Source: Bacteroidota bacterium (GTDB lineage Bacteria > Bacteroidota > Bacteroidia > Flavobacteriales_F > PHOS-HE28). Taken from it: 12,836 nt of DNA. The notes under the pieces were generated by a model. The model searched no databases and had not been told where the DNA came from. It was given only the letters and a program-made list of their open reading frames with translations. Numbering within the stretch: position 1 is the stretch's first letter; every line of letters begins with the position of its first letter. The stretch is taken from assembly GCA_963169595.1 (NCBI GenBank), contig CAUJFM010000283.1, positions 1-12,836 of the forward strand, in the 5' to 3' direction. The position numbers and the translations under genes are program-made. Shown piece by piece: positions 1 through 6,155 of the stretch.

Positions 1-249
1 GGAAGCACGAGCGGCACCAGCTTCGCCAGCCCGCTCACCGCCGGGGTTATCGGCCTGCTGTACAGCGCACCCTGCCCGTCACTGATGGCCTTGGTGCAGG
101 CCGATCCGGCCGCAGGCGCTCTCTACATCCGGCAGAAGCTCTTCGAGGGCGTGGACCAGGTGGGGAACCTCGGCGGACAGACCGTCACCGGTGGCCGCAT
201 CAACGCCGGCACCAGCATGCAGTTGATCATGAACGGTTGCAGTGCCTGT
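1..249 (+). repeat. Direct repeat copy A: protease 3' segment shared by the tandem S8 genes
   Basis: This segment encodes the catalytic-Ser end of the first S8 protease and matches 2854-3102 in the same frame. The encoded 83 residues are identical at 72 positions, with no gaps. The true left boundary is outside the window. It reflects gene duplication, not a mobile element. Confidence 0.85.
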
Positions 250-1677
250 GTGGCACCCTTCGGTGGAAGCGCCCTCTTCAACGGACCCACCTCCGCGACC
301 TATGCGTGGAACGGAGCCTTGGGCGGACCCTACACCGTGCGCTATCGCGTGCAGGGCAGCACCGACTGGACCGTGGTGACCGGTGTGGAGGAACCCAGCT
401 ACACGGCCAACGACCTTCAGGCCTGCACCGCCTATGAGTTCCAGGTGGAAAGCACCTGCGAGGAAGGGACCAGTGGGTTCAGCAGCAGCACGGTGCTCGT
501 GCCCAAGGAGGTGCCCGTGCCTACCGCGACCCTGGTGGGACCCGCCCTGCGCTGCGCCGGCGAAGTGGCCACGCTGGTGAGCAGCGCTCCGGCCGGCAAC
601 ACCTGGAGCAATGGAGCCACAGGGCAGACCGTAGAGGTCATCGCGGCCGGCACCTATACCGTCACGGTGAACGGCCCCTGCAACAGTGGGACGAGCGCGG
701 CCGTGAGCGTGGACTTCATCCAAGTACCCCTTCCGGAGGCGGAGGACGTGACCATTCCTGGCGCCGGTACGGCCACCCTCACCGCGACCGGCGACAGCAT
801 CACCTGGTGGCCCTCACAAACGGGAGGCACTCCACTGGGTACAGGGAACACGTGGGAGACGCCCACGGTCTTCAGCGGCGCCACCTTCTGGTGCAGCAAC
901 ACCACTGTGGAACAGGCTCCTGCGCTCTACGGCGCGCGTGAGGACCGCACCAACGCCGGCGCGTTCCATACCAACGGGAGCTACTGGCTGGTGTTCACTG
1001 CCAACGAGGCGTTCGATCTCCGCAGTGTCAAGGTCTACGCCAATGGTGCTGGCAACCGCCCCATCGCCCTGGTGAACATGCCCAGTGGCAGCGTGGTGCA
1101 ACAGGGGAACTTCAACATACCCAACGGTGAAAGCCGGGTGCAGCTCGACTTCACCGTTCCGGGACCCGGCCAATATGGGCTGCGCATCACCAGCGGTGAT
1201 CCACAGCTCTGGCGCGATGGCACCACCAGTGGGCAGACCTACCCCTACCCCTTGGGCTCCCTGGGCAGTATCACCGGCACCACCGCCACAGGCAGCAATG
1301 CCACGGCCCTGTATTACTTCTTCTACGATTGGGAGGTGCAGCCCCTGCCGCTGATCTGCTCCAGCGAACGCGTGCCCGTGAACGTGGCGCTGCTCACCAC
1401 GGACGTGGAGGAGAATACGGATGTTGCAGGCGTGAACGTCTTCCCGAACCCCGCGGACCGCGACCTCTTCATCGATGTGACCGGTGAACTGGCCCAAGGT
1501 GTTCTGCTGGTGCGTATCATGGACAACACCGGACGTTTGGTGGCCGTGAAGCGCGTGGACAACGGCCGTGCCACGGTGACCACGGCGGACCTCGAGGAAG
1601 GCCTCTACACGTACCACCTGGTGCGGGAAGGGACCGAGGTTGGCCGGGGCACCTTCGTGGTGGCCCATCTGTGGTAG
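1..1677 (+). CDS. S8 subtilisin-like serine protease, T9SS-exported (5' end outside window)
   Basis: The reading frame is open from base 1, so the gene starts upstream; 558 residues are visible and the stop is TAG. The first residues carry the S8 catalytic-Ser motif GTSFASP (Ser at visible residue 7), followed by the end of the protease fold to about residue 80. Then come a fibronectin III domain (about 84-167), two Ig-like domains of the kind found in T9SS cargo (about 168-240 and 243-301), a beta-rich module (about 302-450) and a T9SS type A sorting domain (about 478-558, with PNPADRD and a GLY-containing strand). T9SS sorting domains direct export across the outer membrane, so I infer a secreted or surface-attached protease. 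The catalytic Asp and His lie outside the window, so activity cannot be judged. It is a tandem paralogue of the next gene: residues 1-83 match it at 72 of 83 positions, and the last 78 at 48 of 78 without gaps. Confidence 0.9.
   Translation, partial: GSTSGTSFASPLTAGVIGLLYSAPCPSLMALVQADPAAGALYIRQKLFEGVDQVGNLGGQTVTGGRINAGTSMQLIMNGCSACVAPFGGSALFNGPTSATYAWNGALGGPYTVRYRVQGSTDWTVVTGVEEPSYTANDLQACTAYEFQVESTCEEGTSGFSSSTVLVPKEVPVPTATLVGPALRCAGEVATLVSSAPAGNTWSNGATGQTVEVIAAGTYTVTVNGPCNSGTSAAVSVDFIQVPLPEAEDVTIPGAGTATLTATGDSITWWPSQTGGTPLGTGNTWETPTVFSGATFWCSNTTVEQAPALYGAREDRTNAGAFHTNGSYWLVFTANEAFDLRSVKVYANGAGNRPIALVNMPSGSVVQQGNFNIPNGESRVQLDFTVPGPGQYGLRITSGDPQLWRDGTTSGQTYPYPLGSLGSITGTTATGSNATALYYFFYDWEVQPLPLICSSERVPVNVALLTTDVEENTDVAGVNVFPNPADRDLFIDVTGELAQGVLLVRIMDNTGRLVAVKRVDNGRATVTTADLEEGLYTYHLVREGTEVGRGTFVVAHLW
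1441..1677 (+). repeat. T9SS sorting-domain repeat, copy A
   Basis: This 237-nt segment and 4132-4368 have the same length, and both end at their gene's stop codon. The encoded 78-residue tails are identical at 48 positions without gaps, sharing PADRDLFIDVTG near the start and HLW at the very end. Both proteins should therefore be handled by the same T9SS sorting machinery. Confidence 0.8.
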
Positions 1678-1706
1678 GGCATCCAAGCTGCGCGCTCCGG
1701 ACGTTC

Positions 1707-1735
1707 TTGCGGCACGGCCCTGGCGGGTACCTTTG
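1707..1735 (+). promoter_or_regulatory. Candidate Bacteroidota-type promoter for the second S8 protease
   Basis: TACCTTTG at 1728-1735 fits the Bacteroidota -7 consensus TAnnTTTG exactly. A TTG at 1707-1709, 18 nt upstream, could be the -33 element. The position, 20 nt before the ATG in a 78-nt intergenic gap, is plausible. If used, the second protease can be transcribed independently of the first. No transcript data; the -33 match is short. Confidence 0.5.
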
Positions 1736-1751
1736 CGGACCTAAAGTCCGC
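1735..1751 (+). other. Perfect 6-bp inverted repeat in the leader of the second S8 protease
   Basis: GCGGAC at 1735-1740 and GTCCGC at 1746-1751 are exact reverse complements separated by CTAAA. The hairpin lies between the candidate -7 box and the ATG at 1756, so it would be at or near the 5' end of the mRNA. It could be an operator or an RNA hairpin, or chance in GC-rich DNA. No T-run follows, so it does not look like a terminator. Confidence 0.35.
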
Positions 1752-1755
1752 TGGT

Positions 1756-4368
1756 ATGCGCTTTCCGTTCGTCCTTGCTCTTCTGCTGTCCTCCATCTCC
1801 GCGGTCCTGGGCCAGGGACCGGCCTACATCCCCGGCGATGTGCTGGTGATGCTTCAGCCCGGCGCGTCCCCGGATGAGGTGGTCGCCGACCTGCGTGAGG
1901 TGGAAGGACTCCCGACCGGTCTGACGGTGAAGCGCGAGGTGAGCGCTCCGCTGCGTGCGTGGCTGCTCCAGTTCGACCCGGCCCGTGTGCCTCAGCCGGT
2001 GATGCTGCGTGCGGTGCGCGCACACCGTGCCGTGCAGTTGGCGCAGAACAACCATGTGATAGAGCAGCGGAACATACCCAACGACAGCCAGTACGGCCAG
2101 CAATGGCACCACCAGAACATCAACAGTGAGGGAGCCTGGGCGATCTCCACAGGCGGGCTCACGGCCACCGGCGATACCATCGTGGTGTGCATCATCGAGA
2201 ACGCCGACCTGCCACACCCGGACCTCGTGCAGAACGCTTGGTACAACTGGGGTGAAGTGCCCAACAACGGCCAGGACGATGACGTGAACGGCTACGTGGA
2301 CGACTTCCGGGGCTGGAACCCGATGACCGACAACGACAATGTATACGGCGGCGGGCACGGCACCCAGGTGGCCGGCATGATCGGGGCCACCGGCAACAAC
2401 AGCACGGGCGTGACCGGCGCCAACTGGGCCGTGAAGATGATGGTGGTGGACTATGCCAGCACGCAGGAGGCTGCCGTGGTGGAAGCTTACACCTATCCCC
2501 TGGTGATGCGCCAACTGTACAACACCACCGGGGGCCAGAAGGGCGCTTTCGTGGTGGCCACCAATGCGAGCTGGGGCATCAATGGCGGCCAGCCAGCCAA
2601 TTCACCGCTGTGGTGCGCGATGTACGATTCGCTCGGCGCACAGGGCGTGCTGAGCTGCGGGGCCACGGCCAACAACAATGTGAACGTGGACGTGGTGGGC
2701 GATCTACCCACGGCCTGTGCCAGTGACTTCCTCGTGAGCGTGACCGCGACGGACGTGGACGACAACCGGACCTTCAGTGGATATGGCCTCACCACCATCG
2801 ATGTGGGCGCGCCAGGCGACGAGGTGTTCACCACCAGCATGGGTGGTGGATACGGAAGCACCAGTGGCACCAGCTTCGCCAGCCCGCTCACCGCCGGCGT
2901 GATCGGTCTGCTCTACAGTGCTCCGTGCGCCTCACTGATGGCGCTTGTCCACAACGATCCTCCTGCGGGTGCCCTCTACATCCGTCAGCAGCTCTTCGCG
3001 GGCGTGGACCAGGTGGGCAACCTTGCCGGCCAGACCGTCACCGGCGGGCGCATCAACGCTGCGAACAGCATGCAGCTGATCATGAACAACTGCGGCGCCT
3101 GCCCCAACGCCTACAACCTCACGGCCGGAGGCACGGAGGTCGGCGCAGCACAACTGGGCTGGAGCTCGCCGGTGGCCACCACCTTCGACCTGCGTCACCG
3201 TGTGGTGGGGGCGCCGGACTGGACCGTGGTGGAAGGCCTCACCGTCACCAGCTACGCCCTTGCCGGGCTTGAGGCCTGCACGCCCTACGAGTTCCAGGTG
3301 CGCGCGGTCTGTGAGGGAGAGGAGACCGACTTCGGCAACAGCTTCGTGTGGACCAGTGAAGGCTGCTGCAACACCCCTCCAGCACTGGTCACGGGCAGTA
3401 TCACCGGGACCACTGCCAGCTTCACGTGGGGAACGGTCCTCGCGGCCAACACCTATGCGCTACGTCACCGCGTGTCGGGCACCACCGATTGGACCGTGGT
3501 CGAAGGTCTGACGACCCCTGCCTACACCATCGAGGGTTTGGCTCCCTGCACCACGCTCGACGTGCAGGTGAGCAGCAGCTGCGCGCAGGGTGTGGGCGAA
3601 TGGAGCAGCTCCGTGGTGCTGACCACCGCTGGTTGCGGGGCCTGCGTGGACAACACCTATTGCAGCAGCGAAGGCAATGACTCGTCCGATGAATGGATCG
3701 AGACGGTGGAACTGGCCGGCATCAGCAACACCTCGGGCAACGATGGTGGCTATGGCGACCATACGGGGGTGAGCATCCCGCTCACCATCGGGCAGTCCCA
3801 TGCCATGGCCCTCACCCCGGGCTTCGGCTTCTTCCCCTTCAATGAGACCTGGCGCGTGTTCATCGACCTCGACCACGATGGCGCGTTCGCTGCGGAGGAA
3901 CAGGTCTTCGCCTCGCCCTCGCCCAACAACACCACGGTGAACGCACAGCTCACCATACCCGCCACCGCCACGCCCGGTCTCACCCGGATGCGCGTGGTGA
4001 TGAAGTACAACACCCCGGTATCTTCCGCCTGTACGGGATATGACTACGGGGAGACGGAGGACTATTGCGTGACCCTGACGGAAGGCAACGTCGGCCTGGA
4101 GGAGAGCAGCCTCTCCGCGCAGGTCCGCGCCTTCCCCTCTCCGGCGGACCGGGACCTGTTCATCGATGTGACGGGACCCTACGCGCAGGGACCGCTGCTG
4201 GTGGAAGTGCTGGATGCGGCCGGCCGCCGTGTGGCCATGAAGGCCCTGATGAACGGACGGGTCACCATCACCACCGCCGACCTCGAGGACGGTCTGTACA
4301 TCTTCCGCGTCACACGCGGTGCAGAACTGGTGGGCCAGGGCCGGTTCGCCGTGGAGCATCTGTGGTAA
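1756..4368 (+). CDS. S8 subtilisin-like protease with FN3, GEVED and T9SS sorting domains
   Basis: Complete 870-residue secreted protein. Residues 1-19 form a signal peptide (hydrophobic LALLLSSISAVLG, likely cut before QG). A propeptide-like segment (about 22-110) precedes the S8 domain (about 125-400), which has an Asp-rich loop NGQDDDVNGYVDD (171-183), catalytic His201 in GHGTQVAG, oxyanion Asn306 and Ser373 in GTSFASP. At the expected catalytic Asp, the segment CIIENADLPHPDL (145-157) aligns without gaps to a canonical V-I-D-T-G block and puts Ile147 there, with Glu148 next. Activity is therefore uncertain: it may use Glu148 or be a pseudo-enzyme. Downstream are two fibronectin III domains (about 450-535 and 540-627), a GEVED-type domain (about 630-775, ending YGETEDYCV) and a T9SS type A sorting domain (about 789-870). 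It is likely exported to the surface or medium. The ATG is placed by the signal peptide. Confidence 0.93.
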   Translation: MRFPFVLALLLSSISAVLGQGPAYIPGDVLVMLQPGASPDEVVADLREVEGLPTGLTVKREVSAPLRAWLLQFDPARVPQPVMLRAVRAHRAVQLAQNNHVIEQRNIPNDSQYGQQWHHQNINSEGAWAISTGGLTATGDTIVVCIIENADLPHPDLVQNAWYNWGEVPNNGQDDDVNGYVDDFRGWNPMTDNDNVYGGGHGTQVAGMIGATGNNSTGVTGANWAVKMMVVDYASTQEAAVVEAYTYPLVMRQLYNTTGGQKGAFVVATNASWGINGGQPANSPLWCAMYDSLGAQGVLSCGATANNNVNVDVVGDLPTACASDFLVSVTATDVDDNRTFSGYGLTTIDVGAPGDEVFTTSMGGGYGSTSGTSFASPLTAGVIGLLYSAPCASLMALVHNDPPAGALYIRQQLFAGVDQVGNLAGQTVTGGRINAANSMQLIMNNCGACPNAYNLTAGGTEVGAAQLGWSSPVATTFDLRHRVVGAPDWTVVEGLTVTSYALAGLEACTPYEFQVRAVCEGEETDFGNSFVWTSEGCCNTPPALVTGSITGTTASFTWGTVLAANTYALRHRVSGTTDWTVVEGLTTPAYTIEGLAPCTTLDVQVSSSCAQGVGEWSSSVVLTTAGCGACVDNTYCSSEGNDSSDEWIETVELAGISNTSGNDGGYGDHTGVSIPLTIGQSHAMALTPGFGFFPFNETWRVFIDLDHDGAFAAEEQVFASPSPNNTTVNAQLTIPATATPGLTRMRVVMKYNTPVSSACTGYDYGETEDYCVTLTEGNVGLEESSLSAQVRAFPSPADRDLFIDVTGPYAQGPLLVEVLDAAGRRVAMKALMNGRVTITTADLEDGLYIFRVTRGAELVGQGRFAVEHLW
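2854..3102 (+). repeat. Direct repeat copy B: protease 3' segment shared by the tandem S8 genes
   Basis: This is the counterpart of 1-249 inside the second S8 gene. Similarity continues more weakly into the first fibronectin III domain. It then stops: after its FN3 the first gene has Ig-like modules, while this gene has a second FN3 and a GEVED-type domain. Confidence 0.85.
4132..4368 (+). repeat. T9SS sorting-domain repeat, copy B
   Basis: Counterpart of 1441-1677. The tail has FPSPADRD where the first gene has FPNPADRD, keeps the TTADLEDGLY strand and ends in HLW. Confidence 0.8.
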
Positions 4369-4396
4369 GGTGCACCGGGGCCACGGACCGGCCAGC

Positions 4397-4404
4397 TATC
4401 TTCG
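4397..4404 (+). promoter_or_regulatory. Candidate -7 box (TATCTTCG) for the glycosyltransferase pair
   Basis: TATCTTCG differs from the Bacteroidota -7 consensus TAnnTTTG at one position. It lies 10 nt before the ATG at 4415, which would give an almost leaderless mRNA. I find no clear -33 TTG at the expected distance, so this is tentative. The gap after the upstream protease is only 46 nt and has no evident terminator, so read-through is also possible. Confidence 0.35.
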
Positions 4405-4414
4405 GCAGCTCACC

Positions 4415-5176
4415 ATGCAGCCCCTTTCGGCCGTCATCATCACACGCAACGAGTCGCGCAACATCGGCCGTTGCCTGGCCGCCCTGCAGGGCCTTTGCGA
4501 GGACCTGGTGGTGGTGGATGCCCAAAGCACCGATGACACCTGCTCCATCGCCGAACGGTCGGGCGCGCGGGTGATCGTGCGGGCATGGACCGACTACAGC
4601 GACCAGAAGAACTTCGCGAACGCACAGGCCCGGCACGACCACATCCTGAGCCTCGATGCCGATGAGGAGCTCTCGGCCGACCTGCGTGCCTCGATCGAAG
4701 CGATCAAGCAACGGGGGTTCACCGGTGCGTACAGCATGAACCGGCTTACCAACTACTGCGGCACCTGGGTGCGCCACGGTGGCTGGTACCCCGACACCAA
4801 GGTGCGCATCTTCGACCGGCGCACCACGCGCTGGGAAGGCAGCCACGTGCACGAGACGCTCGCGCTCGCACCCGGCACCCCGGTGACGCTCCTCAAGGGC
4901 GACCTGCTCCACTACAGCTACCCCAGCATCGCCGATCACCTGGAACGCATTGAGCGGTACAGCGACCTGCATGCGCGCAAGCTGTTCGGGTCCGGACGCA
5001 AGGCGGGTGCGGTGAAACGATGGCTCTCTCCGGTGGCGAAGTTCCTCAGCGGCTATGTGCTTCAAGGCGGGTTCCTGGACGGCCGTGCCGGCTTCGACAT
5101 CGCGCGCCTCTCGGCCCGGGCCGTGTACCTGAAGTACGCCAAGCTCAACGACCTGCACCGTGCCCAAGGCGCCTGA
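4415..5176 (+). CDS. Family 2 glycosyltransferase, WaaE/KdtX-like
   Basis: This 253-residue enzyme is predicted to transfer a sugar from a nucleotide-sugar donor to a lipopolysaccharide-core or similar surface-glycan acceptor on the cytoplasmic face. Its GT-A fold shows the opening strand LSAVIITRNES (4-14), VVVDAQSTDDT (32-42) for nucleotide binding, the metal-binding DADEE (81-85), and WEGSHVHE (140-147), typical of the WaaE/KdtX branch. The size fits that branch. The frame is open to 4319, but homology begins at the ATG at 4415, and the upstream part overlaps the protease end. The basic C-terminal region (about 190-250) could contact membrane. Its 3' end overlaps the family 9 gene by 17 nt, implying one transcript. 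The exact sugar and acceptor cannot be read from sequence. Confidence 0.9.
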   Translation: MQPLSAVIITRNESRNIGRCLAALQGLCEDLVVVDAQSTDDTCSIAERSGARVIVRAWTDYSDQKNFANAQARHDHILSLDADEELSADLRASIEAIKQRGFTGAYSMNRLTNYCGTWVRHGGWYPDTKVRIFDRRTTRWEGSHVHETLALAPGTPVTLLKGDLLHYSYPSIADHLERIERYSDLHARKLFGSGRKAGAVKRWLSPVAKFLSGYVLQGGFLDGRAGFDIARLSARAVYLKYAKLNDLHRAQGA

Positions 5177-6155
5177 ACACATCCTGCTGAGCCGCACGGA
5201 CAGCATCGGTGATGTGATGCTGACCCTGCCGCTTGCAGGCCTGTTGAAGGAGCGGTTCCCCGGTGCGCGCATCACCTTCCTGGGTCGGCGCTACACGGCC
5301 CCGGTGCTGCGCTGCTGCGCCCATGTGGACCAGGTGCTCACGCTGGAGGAGCTCGAGGCGCAGGGTGATGCAGGTGCGGTGCGCACGCTCCGTGAGCTGA
5401 ACGCGCAGGTGGTCGTGCATGTATTCCCGCAACGTCAAGTGGCCGGCTGGTGCAAAAAGGCCGGCATCCCCACACGCATCGGCACCAGTCACCGGTGGTG
5501 GCATTGGACCACCTGCGACCAGCGTGTGGCCTTCAGCCGGCGGAAGAGCGACCTGCACGAGGCACAGCTCAACGTGAAACTGCTCGCACCCCTCGGCATC
5601 ACTGGGATCCCCGATCGGCAGGCACTTGCTTCGCTCGCCGGGTTCACGCCACCGGTCGCGGATGAACGCGTCCGTGCGTTGGTGCGGCCGGGTGTGCGCA
5701 ACATCATCCTGCACCCTTTGTCGAAGGGCAGCGCTGTGGAATGGGGTCTGGACCACTTCGCAGCGCTCATCGAACGTCTGGACCCGGCCCGCTACCACGT
5801 GATCGTGACCGGCACGACTGCTGAGGCCGAGCGGTACCGCAAGGAGCTGCCCTTGCAGCTACCACAGGTGAGCGATGCAGGAGGCTCCCTGGACCTGACG
5901 CAGTTGATCGCACTGATCGGGGCCTCTGACGCGCTCGTGGCCGCGAGCACCGGTCCGCTGCACATCGCGGCGGCGTGTGGCATCCGGGCGGTGGGGCTCT
6001 ATTCACCCAAGCGGCCCATCCATCCCGGACGCTGGGCACCCATCGGCACCGATGCTCATGCCTTGGTGGCGGAAGGCCTCGATCCGGACGGGGATCCCGT
6101 GGTGCACATCCGGGCGATCAGCCCCGATGCGGTGATGCACCTGTTGCAGTGGTGA
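5160..6155 (+). CDS. Family 9 glycosyltransferase (heptosyltransferase-like)
   Basis: This 331-residue protein has the two-domain GT-B layout of the ADP-heptose:LPS heptosyltransferase family (WaaC/WaaF-like). The N-terminal domain opens with ILLSRTDSIGDVMLTLP (8-24), the family signature near the acceptor site, and the C-terminal domain carries NIILHPLSKG (181-190) and STGPLHIAAACG (263-274). In the last motif many family members have Asp before TG; here it is Ser263. The start is GTG at 5160, chosen because homology begins within a few residues; it lies inside the upstream glycosyltransferase gene (17-nt overlap), suggesting translational coupling. Its 3' end overlaps the convergent O-antigen ligase-like gene. 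It likely extends a lipopolysaccharide core or related surface glycan; the donor sugar is inferred from family only. Confidence 0.9.
   Translation: MPKAPEHILLSRTDSIGDVMLTLPLAGLLKERFPGARITFLGRRYTAPVLRCCAHVDQVLTLEELEAQGDAGAVRTLRELNAQVVVHVFPQRQVAGWCKKAGIPTRIGTSHRWWHWTTCDQRVAFSRRKSDLHEAQLNVKLLAPLGITGIPDRQALASLAGFTPPVADERVRALVRPGVRNIILHPLSKGSAVEWGLDHFAALIERLDPARYHVIVTGTTAEAERYRKELPLQLPQVSDAGGSLDLTQLIALIGASDALVAASTGPLHIAAACGIRAVGLYSPKRPIHPGRWAPIGTDAHALVAEGLDPDGDPVVHIRAISPDAVMHLLQW

Noticed and set aside
1..84. First S8 protease as a truncated pseudogene lacking its N-terminus
   Set aside because: The frame is open through base 1 and begins mid-motif, so the missing part is explained by the window edge.
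814..1686. 290-codon open frame on the - strand opposite the first S8 protease
   Set aside because: Shadow of the protease gene; no motif and unusual composition. The same applies to the - strand frames at 1741-2514, 3460-4359 and 4310-5275 and the + strand frame at 6391-7386.
4319..4414. N-terminal extension of the family 2 glycosyltransferase into the protease 3' end
   Set aside because: The extra 32 residues read through protease coding sequence in another frame and lack glycosyltransferase features; homology starts at the ATG at 4415.
4369..4414. Terminator after the second S8 protease
   Set aside because: Only short GGCC/CCGG repeats are present, with no stable stem followed by a T-run.
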